A stretch of DNA of 64,000 nt from the NCBI RefSeq assembly GCF_000196235.1, contig NC_008541.1:4092001-4156000 (forward strand), written 5' to 3'. The notes beneath the pieces are model-generated. The model ran no database searches. It was not told where the DNA came from and saw only the letters and a list, made by a program, of their open reading frames with translations. Source of the DNA: Arthrobacter sp. FB24 (GTDB lineage Bacteria; Actinomycetota; Actinomycetes; Actinomycetales; Micrococcaceae). This document shows positions 27,084 through 35,611 of this stretch, piece after piece. How positions within the stretch are numbered: position 1 is the stretch's first letter; every line of letters starts with the position of its first letter. The translations under genes were made by a program, and so were the position numbers.

Positions 27084-27854
27084 ATGCATGAGCTGAGCAA
27101 CCGCGTACCGGGGCAGGAAGTCATCGCCAAGCTTCTGGACGTCCAGGGACAAGAGGCCGACCGTTCACTGTTGGGACGGATATTCGGCGCCGATCCGCTC
27201 AGCGCCGAGGCCCGCCCTTGGTACCGGGGTGCCCTTGGCGAAGTGGCGGTGGGAAGGTTGCTCGCCGGGCTTGGCCCCGAATGGACCGTCCTCCACGCTA
27301 TTCCTGTGGGCGCGGGAACCTCAGATATCGACCACGTGCTGATCGGTCCGGCCGGGGTTTTCACTGTCAATACCAAGAACCATTCCGACCAATCTGTGTG
27401 GGTCGCGGGGCGGACGCTTATGGTGGCAGGGCAGCGGCAGCGTCACATACCCAATGCAGCACATGAGGCAGCCCGGGCGGGCAAGCTGTTAAGCGCGGCG
27501 TCCGGCATCCCGGTGGAGGTTAGCGGGGTGGTGGTGATCATTGCACCCAAGAACCTGACCATCAAGAAAGCACCTGAAGGCGCCCAGGTGCTGTCTGACC
27601 GGCAGATACTGCGCTGGCTCCGTGGGCTGCGACCGGCGCTGAGCGCCGATCAGGTTTTCAGGATTGCGTCAGCAGCCCGGCTGCCTCGAACGTGGCATCG
27701 GAATCCCGGGCTTCAAGCAGATCCAGTTGAACTGCAGGACCGCTTCGACGCTCTCCGGGACCACGTGGACCGGGCGCGGCGGCGGCGCATGTTGTGGGTG
27801 CTCGCCGCCTTCGTCGGCCTTTTCTCCATGATCTTCCTCAGCCCGCTCTTCTAG
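27084..27854 (+). CDS. NERD (nuclease-related) domain protein with C-terminal membrane helix
   Basis: A 256-residue protein. Residues about 47-165 are a NERD domain: GE53, D81/D83 in SDIDHVLIGPAGVF and K98 in VNTKNH match the E...D...xK metal-binding layout of restriction-endonuclease-like folds. Residues 232-252 form a hydrophobic helix, so it is anchored at the membrane, nuclease side facing the cytoplasm. Start ATG 27084 lacks a close ribosome site. Its stop shares the palindrome CTAG with the stop of the opposite-strand TetR gene. Function of NERD proteins is mostly unknown; some act in DNA processing or defence. Confidence 0.72.
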   Translation: MHELSNRVPGQEVIAKLLDVQGQEADRSLLGRIFGADPLSAEARPWYRGALGEVAVGRLLAGLGPEWTVLHAIPVGAGTSDIDHVLIGPAGVFTVNTKNHSDQSVWVAGRTLMVAGQRQRHIPNAAHEAARAGKLLSAASGIPVEVSGVVVIIAPKNLTIKKAPEGAQVLSDRQILRWLRGLRPALSADQVFRIASAARLPRTWHRNPGLQADPVELQDRFDALRDHVDRARRRRMLWVLAAFVGLFSMIFLSPLF

Positions 27855-28537
27855 CGCCCGTGTTGCGCGATCAGTTCCCTGCTGAGTTCGCGAATCCCGG
27901 GCAGTTCGGCCGAAAGTCCGGCCAGCACGACGGCGGCATCGGCCGTCTGGGAAGGTGACGCACTGTCCGCGAGCCCGTCAGCGCGAAGGTTGATCAGGGA
28001 CTCAACCAGGCGGAATGCCAGCTCACCGAGCGGCGCGCTGCCGGGACCGCCGGCCGCCGGAAGGAGCTCCTCCACCTTTTGGCCCAGGTCCTGGTACCGC
28101 TGCCGCAGCTCCCGCCTGTCCGCCATGAACGGCTCGAAACGCTCGGCGCGCGCTTCCGGCAGGTGGTACAGGATGCCGAGGTTCCACCGTGCACTGCACA
28201 GCAGGCCGCCGTCATAGAGCGCGACTGAATGGAGCGCCGCGGCCGCCGCCACTGCACCGGCCGGGCGGGGAGCTGCGCAGACGGCCCTCGCGAAGTCCAG
28301 GCCACCGGCCACGGTGCCCTTCAGCAGCTCGCCGAGGATGTCATCCTTGGTGCCGAAGTGATGGTAGAGCGACGACTGGCGCATGCCCACGGCATCGGCG
28401 ATCGCCCTCGTGGAAGTGTTCGCGAAGCCCTGGCCCGTAAAGAGTTCGGCGGCCGCATCGAGGATTTCGTCCCGGGCGGTGGCCCCCGGGCGCACTGGCT
28501 GCTGCTTGCGGGGTCGTCCCGGTCCGGCTGAAGTCAC
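27851..28537 (-). CDS. TetR-family transcriptional regulator
   Basis: A 228-residue regulator. Residues about 18-68 form the TetR helix-turn-helix (DEILDAAAELFTGQGFANTSTRAIADAVGMRQSSLYHHFGTKDDIL). The remaining part is an all-helical ligand domain. It is divergent from the urea/guanidine carboxylase operon that starts 232 bp away, and so is the obvious candidate to repress it. The ligand is not known. Confidence 0.88.
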   Translation of the reverse strand: MTSAGPGRPRKQQPVRPGATARDEILDAAAELFTGQGFANTSTRAIADAVGMRQSSLYHHFGTKDDILGELLKGTVAGGLDFARAVCAAPRPAGAVAAAAALHSVALYDGGLLCSARWNLGILYHLPEARAERFEPFMADRRELRQRYQDLGQKVEELLPAAGGPGSAPLGELAFRLVESLINLRADGLADSASPSQTADAAVVLAGLSAELPGIRELSRELIAQHGR

Positions 28538-28595
28538 CCCACATTCTTACACCGCAGGCGGCTGCCGGATGCCCTGCCGTTGGACGCCGGGGTAA

Positions 28596-28615
28596 CGGTG
28601 AGTTTTTGTTCACCG
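28596..28615. promoter_or_regulatory. Inverted repeat in the tetR-permease divergent region
   Basis: CGGTGA (28596-28601) and TCACCG (28610-28615) form a perfect 6-bp repeat with 8-nt spacer, 59 bp from the TetR start. It is the only clear dyad in the divergent region and could be the TetR operator. I found no guanidine-I, II or III riboswitch sequence in 28541-28769. Confidence 0.35.
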
Positions 28616-28769
28616 AACCGAAACACCTCGAAATCCAGCTTTTACACGGGCGAAACGGAACGGGGACACTGCGCTGGAAAACTATCAAGTGACCGGTATT
28701 TCGGGAGGGGCCCATCCAGTGGCTACCCAGATGTGGTCACCAGCCCCCGTTCCAGACACGGAGAAACCG

Positions 28770-30281
28770 ATGACTTCCACCATTTCGACGGCGTCCGCCC
28801 ACGCAGACGATGCAGACCTGACCTCGCTCGGCTACCAGCCGTCCTTGCACCGCAAACTTGGCCGCTACGCTTCCTTCGCCGCAGGATTCTCGTTCGTTTC
28901 CATCCTGACCACGATCTTCCAGCTCTTTGCCTTCGGGTACTCCTTTGCCGGACCCGCGTTCTTCTGGACCTGGCCGGTGGTGCTGGTCGGCCAGCTGCTC
29001 GTTGCCCTGAACTTCGCCGAACTCGCCGCCCGCTACCCTCTGTCCGGCGCCGTCTACCAGTGGTCCCGCCGCATGGGCGGCGAAGTGGTGGGCTGGTTCG
29101 CGGGCTGGTTCATGGCGATCGCCCAGGTTGTCACTGCGGCCGCGGCCGCCATCGCACTCCAGGTGGTCCTCCCGCAGCTGTGGGACGGCTTCCAGATTGT
29201 CGGCGGCGATCCCGCATTGGCCACCGTCACCGGCGCCGCCAACGCCGTAGTCCTCGGGGCCGCACTCCTCGTGGTCACCACGGTGATCAACTGCCTGGGC
29301 GTCAAGCTCATGTCGCACGTCAACTCCATCGGCGTGACCTGCGAAATCGTCGGCGTCGCCGCCGTCATCCTCGCCCTGATTTCCGCCGCCCAGCGCGGAC
29401 CCGAGGTAGTGGCGGACGTCAGCGTGGTGGCCGGCTCGGACCTCGGGGCCGTGGGCGCGTTCCTCGTCTCCGGCCTCATGGCCGCCTACGTCATGGTCGG
29501 TTTCAACTCCGCCGGGGAGCTCTCGGAAGAGACGAAAGACCCGCGCCGGACCGCACCCCGCACCATCCTTTCGGCCCTGGTCATTTCCGGTATCGGCGGC
29601 GGACTCATGATCATCACCGCACTCATGGCCGCCCCCAGCCTCGACGACGGACGCCTCGCCGCAGAGGGCCTGCCCTATGTGCTCACCGCCGTCCTGGGAA
29701 CCTTCTGGGGCAAGGTCCTCCTGGTGGATGTCGCCGTCGCGATCTTCGTCTGCACCCTGGCCATCCAGACGGCGGGATCCCGCCTGGTGTTCTCGATGGC
29801 CCGCGACGGCAAACTGCCCGCCTCCGCGCTTCTGTCCTCGGTCCACCCGGAGCGCGGCACGCCGATGTGGCCGTCCATCGCCATCGGCGGCCTCGCCGTC
29901 GGCGTCCTCGCCATCAACATCGGCAACGCCGCCCTGTTCACCACGCTCTGCAGCGTCTGCATCGTCATGGTGTACCTGGCATACCTCCTGGTCACTGTTC
30001 CTCAGCTGCTCAGCCGCCTGCGCGGAGACTGGGACCGGGTGGGCCAGACCATGCCGGCGGGACTGTTCTCGCTGGGACGCTGGGGGCTCCCCGTCAACAT
30101 CCTGGCCGTTCTCTACGGCGCCGTGATGGTGGTAAATCTCGCCTGGCCGCGTCCCGAGGTCTACGACCCCAGCGGCGAAAACGGACTCCTGCTGTTCTCC
30201 GCACCCCTCATGGTCGGGGCCGTGCTGCTCCTGGGTATCTGGGTGCGCAGCCGCAAGCCCGCCGACATGCCCGCAGCCTAG
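28770..30281 (+). CDS. APC-family amino acid/amine permease of the carboxylase operon
   Basis: A 503-residue membrane transporter with about 12 hydrophobic segments, of the amino acid-polyamine-organocation type often found beside urea carboxylases. N-terminal cytoplasmic residues (TSLGYQPSLHRKLGRYASFAAGFSFVSILTTIF) and GELSEETKDPRRTAPRTIL in the middle are typical. ATG 28770 is used, with GGAG about 7 nt before; upstream in-frame starts lack such a site. It likely imports the nitrogen substrate for the enzymes below. Confidence 0.85.
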   Translation: MTSTISTASAHADDADLTSLGYQPSLHRKLGRYASFAAGFSFVSILTTIFQLFAFGYSFAGPAFFWTWPVVLVGQLLVALNFAELAARYPLSGAVYQWSRRMGGEVVGWFAGWFMAIAQVVTAAAAAIALQVVLPQLWDGFQIVGGDPALATVTGAANAVVLGAALLVVTTVINCLGVKLMSHVNSIGVTCEIVGVAAVILALISAAQRGPEVVADVSVVAGSDLGAVGAFLVSGLMAAYVMVGFNSAGELSEETKDPRRTAPRTILSALVISGIGGGLMIITALMAAPSLDDGRLAAEGLPYVLTAVLGTFWGKVLLVDVAVAIFVCTLAIQTAGSRLVFSMARDGKLPASALLSSVHPERGTPMWPSIAIGGLAVGVLAINIGNAALFTTLCSVCIVMVYLAYLLVTVPQLLSRLRGDWDRVGQTMPAGLFSLGRWGLPVNILAVLYGAVMVVNLAWPRPEVYDPSGENGLLLFSAPLMVGAVLLLGIWVRSRKPADMPAA

Positions 30282-30336
30282 GCACCCACGACTGATGCCC
30301 ACCGCCACAGCCCCCCACCGCCAAGGAATGACTGAC

Positions 30337-31239
30337 ATGACACAGACCCTCGAATCCGCTCAGCCCGCCGCCGGAACCGCCCCTGCCGGGACCGCCACCA
30401 CGGCCGGTGCGCGCGCGCACGCCCGGGCCCAGCACGGACGGACTGCCGCCACCATGATCCACGTGCCTGCGGCCGAAGCACCCGAACGCCTCACGGCGGG
30501 CCTGCCGGCGGGAGCCGCCGCCTCACTCACTTGGGCAGAATCGCTCGCGTTCGGGCGGTACACCCACCTGGAACTGGCCCGCGGAACCAGGATCCGCCTG
30601 ACCGATATCGACGGCGACGCCTGCGTCCACGCCGTGCTCTTCCGGGCCGGTGCGAGCCACGAGCGGATTAACGTCGCGGACACCGTGAAGGTCCCGTGGC
30701 AGGCCTATCTCGGGCCGGGCCATCCGCTGCTCTCCGATGCCGGCCGGTTGATGGCGAGCCTCGTGGCCGATTCCTCCGGCAGGCATGACGCCCTCACCGG
30801 AACCACCAGCCTCGCGGGCAACCAGGCCAAATACGGTTCAGGCTCCGCGCACAGCGCCTCGCCCGCGGGCCGCGAACTGCTGACCCTCGGCGCCCTCAAG
30901 CACGGCATCAGCCAGCGGGAAGTGCCGCCGTCGATCTCCTTCTTCAAGGGCACCGCCGTGGACGCGGACGGCACCATCCGGTTCACCGGCGGCGCCGGTG
31001 CCGGCACCGCCGTCGAACTCCTCCTGCACATGGACGCTGTCCTGGTGCTGGCCAACACGGCCCACCCGCTGGACCCGCGTCCGGACTTCACCGGAAGCAC
31101 TGTGGACATCGTTGCGTGGCGGGCGCCCGAAGGCCTCGCGGCCCTTGCCACCGGCAACCTTGGATTTGCCCCCGGCCCCGAGCACCTGCTTGCCCTCCAG
31201 AACACTGAACTCGACTTCACCGCAAGGACTTCCGCATGA
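30337..31239 (+). CDS. DUF1989 urea-carboxylase-associated protein (first of pair)
   Basis: A 300-residue DUF1989 protein. The core is about residues 60-290 (ESLAFGRYTHLELARGTRIRLTDIDGDACVHAVLF, LLSDAGRLMASLVADSSGRHDALTGTTS). A 45-residue Ala/Gly-rich N-terminal extension precedes it. ATG 30337 lies 9 nt after AAGGA; ATG 30328 touches that site and is less likely. Paired DUF1989 proteins of this type have been shown in other bacteria to deiminate carboxyguanidine. It overlaps the next gene by ATGA. Confidence 0.85.
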   Translation: MTQTLESAQPAAGTAPAGTATTAGARAHARAQHGRTAATMIHVPAAEAPERLTAGLPAGAAASLTWAESLAFGRYTHLELARGTRIRLTDIDGDACVHAVLFRAGASHERINVADTVKVPWQAYLGPGHPLLSDAGRLMASLVADSSGRHDALTGTTSLAGNQAKYGSGSAHSASPAGRELLTLGALKHGISQREVPPSISFFKGTAVDADGTIRFTGGAGAGTAVELLLHMDAVLVLANTAHPLDPRPDFTGSTVDIVAWRAPEGLAALATGNLGFAPGPEHLLALQNTELDFTARTSA

Positions 31240-31907
31240 ACACCAGCACGCTCGCTTTCCAGCCTGACGCCGCAGCCGCCGCCCTGCTCCCGGGACACGT
31301 CGTCCTCGACGAATACGTCGAAGCCCGCGGTCCGTGGTCCGCCGTGGTGGAAGCCGGGGACGTCCTCACCATCGTGGACCTTGAAGGCAACCAGGCCGTG
31401 GACTGCCTCCTCTACGCGGCAAGTGACACCGCCACGCGCTACTCCGCCGCCGCAACCATCGCCGCGCAGCGCTCCATCGTCCTCACCACCGGATCCGTGC
31501 TGCGGGCGGACAGCGGCGAAGCCCTCATGACGGTTGTGGCCGATGAAGTCGGTGTCCACGACACCATCGGCGGCGCCTGCTCACAGGAATCGAACACCCT
31601 GCGCTACGGCCAGCACACGCACGAACAGCATGCCTGCGTGGAGAACTTCCTCATCGAAGGCTCCAAATGGGGCCTCGGAAAGCGGGACCTCGTCTCCAAC
31701 ATCAACTGGTTCATGAACGTACCCGTGGACCCCGACGGTGCGCTCGGCATCGTGGACGGGCTCTCCGCTCCCGGCAAACGCGTGGCACTCCGCGCCGAGG
31801 CGGACACCCTGGTCCTCGTCTCGAACTGCCCCCAGATCAACAACCCGTGCAACGGCTTCAACCCCACGCCCGTGCGCATGATCGTAACCCGTCCGGAGGC
31901 ATCCTGA
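31236..31907 (+). CDS. DUF1989 urea-carboxylase-associated protein (second of pair)
   Basis: A 223-residue DUF1989 protein, usual length. It shows the family's VVLDEYVEARGPWSAVVEAGD start, DLEGNQAVDCLLY, GVHDTIGGACSQESNTLRYGQ and the Cys/Asn-rich C-terminal NCPQINNPCNGFNPTPVR. The Cys residues are candidates for metal binding or catalysis. It is coupled to both neighbours: ATGA from the first DUF1989 gene and TGATG to the carboxylase. With the first member it should form one enzyme. Confidence 0.87.
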   Translation: MNTSTLAFQPDAAAAALLPGHVVLDEYVEARGPWSAVVEAGDVLTIVDLEGNQAVDCLLYAASDTATRYSAAATIAAQRSIVLTTGSVLRADSGEALMTVVADEVGVHDTIGGACSQESNTLRYGQHTHEQHACVENFLIEGSKWGLGKRDLVSNINWFMNVPVDPDGALGIVDGLSAPGKRVALRAEADTLVLVSNCPQINNPCNGFNPTPVRMIVTRPEAS

Positions 31908-34900
31908 TGAACCGCTTCGACACCCTGCTCATCGCCAACCGCGGCGAGATCGCCTGCCGGATCATCGAATCGGCCCGGAAGGCCGGCCTGCGCACCGTGG
32001 CCGTATTCTCCGAGGCGGATCGCGGCGCCAAGCATGTGCGCCTCGCCGATGAGGCCGTCCTGCTGGGGCCGGCACCCGCCAAAAAGTCCTACCTCCGGGT
32101 CGACGCCATCCTGGCCGCAGCTGCAGCCACCGGCGCCGGCGCCATCCACCCCGGCTACGGCTTCCTGTCCGAGGACGCCGGGTTCGCCGAGGCCGTGGAA
32201 GCCGCCGGGCTCGTCTTCGTTGGCCCCACTCCGGAACAGCTGCGGATCTTCGGCACCAAGCACACCGCCCGGGACGCCGCCCAGCGCGCCGGAGTGCCCA
32301 TGATCGCCGGCTCGGGACTGCTCGAGGACCTCGATGCAGCCATCACGGCCTCCGCCACGATCGACTTCCCGCTGATGCTCAAGGCCACCGGCGGAGGCGG
32401 CGGCATCGGCATGGCCGTATGCCGCACCGAAGCCGAACTGGCAGAGAACTACGCCCGGGTGGCCCGGCTCGCCAGCTCGAGCTTCGGCACGGCCGGCGTC
32501 TTCGCCGAGCGCTACATCGAACACGCCCGCCACGTCGAGGTACAGATTTTCGGCGACGGCGAAGGCCGCGTGGTCAGCCTCGGGGACCGCGACTGCTCCC
32601 TTCAGCGCCGGCACCAGAAGGTACTCGAAGAAGCGCCCGCGCCGGACCTGCCGGCGGGGCTCCGCGAGGAACTGCACCGCAGCTCCCGTGCACTCTGCGC
32701 CTCCGTGGGCTACCGCTCCGCCGGCACCGTGGAATTCGTCTACGACCCCGTCCGGCAGGAAGCATCCTTCCTCGAAGTCAACGCCCGCCTCCAGGTGGAG
32801 CACCCGGTCACGGAAGCCGTGACCGGCGTCGACCTGGTGGAATGGATGCTCAACCTCGCCCAGAGCCGGCCCGTGCTGGACGGCCTCCCGGACAGCCTTC
32901 CGGTGACCGGCCACGCCGTCGAAGCACGGATCTACGCCGAAGACCCGGCCCGCAACTTCCAGCCCAGTGCCGGAACCGTCACCAACGCCCAGTACCCGGG
33001 CTCCGACGTCGTCCGCGTTGACGCCTGGGTGGAAACCGGCAGCGAAGTGTCCACCAACTACGACCCCCTCCTGGGCAAGATCATCTCCTTCGGCGCCAGC
33101 CGGGACGAGGCCCTCGACTCGCTGTCAGACGCCCTCGCGCAAACCCGGATGGACGGCATCGAAACCAACCTCGGCATGCTGCGCTCCGTCACCGGGCTGG
33201 ACGTGGTCCGCACCTCCACGCACTCCACCAGCACGCTGGACAGCGTAGGCGACCCCGAACCCCGCATCACGGTGGAGCGCCCCGGCCTGCAAACCAGCGT
33301 GCAGGACTGGCCCGGACGGACCGGCCTCTGGCAGGTGGGCGTGCCGCCGAGCGGCCCCATGGACGACCTGTCCTTCCGGCTGGGCAACGTGGCCCTGGGC
33401 AACCCCGAGGGGGCGCCCGGACTCGAGTTCACCATGGCGGGCCCGGCGCTCCGCGTCACCCACGCCACCACCGTCTGCGTCACCGGCGCCGAGGTGACCG
33501 TCACCGTCAACGGACAGACTGTTCCGGCCTGGGAACCCGTCACGGTCCCCGCTGGCGGCGTGCTCGACGTCGGTTCGGCCGAGGGTGCCGGACTGCGCGG
33601 CTACATCCTCTTCGAGGGCGGCCTGGACATCCCGAAATACCTCGGCAGCGCCTCCACCTTCACCCTCGGCCAGTTTGGCGGCCACGGCGGCCGCGTGCTC
33701 CGCGCCGGCGATGTGCTCCGCACCGTGGCCGGGGCGGCACCCGATACTGTGCCGGCCCCGGTCCCTGTCGGAAGCCGCCCGGCGCTGACCACTCAGTGGG
33801 AGCTCATGGTGGTGGAAGGACCGCACGGCGCCCCGGAGTTCTTCCAGCGTGAGGACATCAATGACCTCTTCGCCGCGTCCTACGAGGTGCACTTCAACTC
33901 TGCAAGGACCGGCGTCCGGCTCATCGGCCCGAAGCCGCGCTGGGCACGCAACGACGGCGGCGAGGCCGGCCTGCACCCCTCCAACATCCACGACACCGCC
34001 TACTCGGTGGGCGCCCTGGACTTCACCGGGGACACGCCCATCTTGCTCGGCCCGGACGGGCCCAGCCTCGGCGGATTCGTCTGCCCGGTCACCGTGGTGA
34101 CCGGCGAGCGCTGGAAGCTCGGCCAGCTCCGGCCCGGCGACACGGTCCGCTTCATTCCGGTGAAGACCGTCCAGGCACCGTCCGCCAAAGAGCTCGGTCC
34201 GGCCCGGCAGCAGCTGATCCTCCCCGGTGGAAGCCCTGCAAGCGGCAGGGTCCGGACGGACGTCCCTGCCGCCGTCGGGCGTTCCGGTTCAGCCGGCGAC
34301 GGCGACGACGGCGTGCTCGGCCGCGTGCCGGGAGGCGACGGCCGCCCGGCCGTGACGTACCGCCGTTCCGGCGACGACAACCTGCTCGTGGAATACGGTG
34401 ACATGGTGCTTGACCTCGGCCTCCGCGCCCGGGTCCACGCCCTGCACCAGGAGCTTGAGAAGCTGCGGATTCCCGGCATCGTGGACCTGACACCCGGCAT
34501 CCGGTCGCTCCAGGTCAAGGCTGACCCGTCGGTCCTCCCCACCGCGCGCCTGCTGGGCATCGTGCGGGAGATCGAAACTGCGCTCCCTGCCAGCTCGGAG
34601 CTCGTGGTTCCGAGCCGCACCGTCAGGCTTCCGCTGTCCTGGGACGACCCTGCCACGCGTGAGGCAATCGAGCGGTACATGGCGGGCGTGCGGGACGACG
34701 CTCCCTGGTGCCCGTGGAACATCGAGTTCATCCGCCGCATCAACGGGCTGGACTCCGTGAATGACGTCTTCGACACTGTCTTCAACGCGGACTACCTCGT
34801 GCTGGGGCTGGGCGACGTCTACCTCGGCGCTCCCGTCGCCACGCCACTGGATCCGCGGCACCGCCTGGTCACCACGAAATACAACCCCGCCAGGACCTGG

Positions 34901-35611
34901 ACCCCGGAAAACGCCGTGGGCATCGGCGGCGCGTACATGTGCATCTACGGCATGGAGGGTCCGGGCGGCTACCAGTTCGTCGGCCGCACCACGCAGGTCT
35001 GGTCCCGGCACGCCACCGCCGCGCCGTTCGAGCCCGGTTCGCCGTGGCTGCTGAGGTTCTTCGACCGGATCTCCTGGTACCCGGTCAGCCCGGAGGAACT
35101 CCTGGATATGCGGGCGGACATGGCGGCCGGCCGGGGCCGGGGCGTGGACATTGAGGACGGAACCTTCTCGCTGGCCGAACACGAGGACTTCCTCGAGGAA
35201 AACAGCGACTCGATCGCCGCTTTCCGGGCACGGCAGGAGAAAGCCTTCGCCATCGAACGCACGGCCTGGGAAGACGCCGGCGAGTTCGACCGCGCGGAAA
35301 AGGCTGTCGCCGTCGTCCCGCCTTCAGAGGAAGTGGTGGTTCCCGACGGCGGAACCCTGGTCAGCTCGCCGTTCGCGGCGAGCGTCTGGAAGGTGGACGT
35401 GGCGCCCGGAGACAAGGTGGTGGCTGGCCAGCCGCTGGTCTCCATCGAAGCCATGAAAATGGAAACCGTGCTCACCGCACCCGGCGACGGGATTGTGCAC
35501 CGCGTCCTGCCCACCGCCGGATCCCAGGTGGTGGCCGGCGAGCCGCTGGTGGTCCTGGGAGCGGCAGATCTGAACGAAACCGGGCTTGTCCTCGAAGGGA
35601 GCGCGGCATGA
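31907..35611 (+). CDS. Urea/guanidine carboxylase (biotin-dependent)
   Basis: A 1234-residue single-chain carboxylase. Biotin-carboxylase domain residues 1-450 (LIANRGEIACRII at the start, ATP loop GGGGGIGMAV near 165, EVNARLQVEHPVTE near 290); AHS2/KipA carboxyltransferase half 452-800; AHS1/KipI half from about 815; biotinyl domain 1155-1230 with biotin Lys1184 in EAMKMET. It makes allophanate from urea, or the carboxyguanidine analogue from guanidine, with ATP and bicarbonate. Start ATG 31907 overlaps the upstream stop (TGATG), and GGAGG lies just before. The pair of DUF1989 genes upstream favours guanidine; the sequence alone does not decide. Confidence 0.92.
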   Translation: MNRFDTLLIANRGEIACRIIESARKAGLRTVAVFSEADRGAKHVRLADEAVLLGPAPAKKSYLRVDAILAAAAATGAGAIHPGYGFLSEDAGFAEAVEAAGLVFVGPTPEQLRIFGTKHTARDAAQRAGVPMIAGSGLLEDLDAAITASATIDFPLMLKATGGGGGIGMAVCRTEAELAENYARVARLASSSFGTAGVFAERYIEHARHVEVQIFGDGEGRVVSLGDRDCSLQRRHQKVLEEAPAPDLPAGLREELHRSSRALCASVGYRSAGTVEFVYDPVRQEASFLEVNARLQVEHPVTEAVTGVDLVEWMLNLAQSRPVLDGLPDSLPVTGHAVEARIYAEDPARNFQPSAGTVTNAQYPGSDVVRVDAWVETGSEVSTNYDPLLGKIISFGASRDEALDSLSDALAQTRMDGIETNLGMLRSVTGLDVVRTSTHSTSTLDSVGDPEPRITVERPGLQTSVQDWPGRTGLWQVGVPPSGPMDDLSFRLGNVALGNPEGAPGLEFTMAGPALRVTHATTVCVTGAEVTVTVNGQTVPAWEPVTVPAGGVLDVGSAEGAGLRGYILFEGGLDIPKYLGSASTFTLGQFGGHGGRVLRAGDVLRTVAGAAPDTVPAPVPVGSRPALTTQWELMVVEGPHGAPEFFQREDINDLFAASYEVHFNSARTGVRLIGPKPRWARNDGGEAGLHPSNIHDTAYSVGALDFTGDTPILLGPDGPSLGGFVCPVTVVTGERWKLGQLRPGDTVRFIPVKTVQAPSAKELGPARQQLILPGGSPASGRVRTDVPAAVGRSGSAGDGDDGVLGRVPGGDGRPAVTYRRSGDDNLLVEYGDMVLDLGLRARVHALHQELEKLRIPGIVDLTPGIRSLQVKADPSVLPTARLLGIVREIETALPASSELVVPSRTVRLPLSWDDPATREAIERYMAGVRDDAPWCPWNIEFIRRINGLDSVNDVFDTVFNADYLVLGLGDVYLGAPVATPLDPRHRLVTTKYNPARTWTPENAVGIGGAYMCIYGMEGPGGYQFVGRTTQVWSRHATAAPFEPGSPWLLRFFDRISWYPVSPEELLDMRADMAAGRGRGVDIEDGTFSLAEHEDFLEENSDSIAAFRARQEKAFAIERTAWEDAGEFDRAEKAVAVVPPSEEVVVPDGGTLVSSPFAASVWKVDVAPGDKVVAGQPLVSIEAMKMETVLTAPGDGIVHRVLPTAGSQVVAGEPLVVLGAADLNETGLVLEGSAA

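Noticed and set aside
28541..28769. Guanidine riboswitch (classes I-III) before the carboxylase operon
   Set aside because: None of the conserved loop sequences I know for these classes is present; only an inverted repeat was found.
28580..30295. Long Arg/Pro-rich open frame (571 codons) on the plus strand over the permease, and a 533-codon frame on the minus strand
   Set aside because: Both are alternate-frame readings of the APC permease gene, caused by high GC third positions; composition is not protein-like and there are no ribosome sites.
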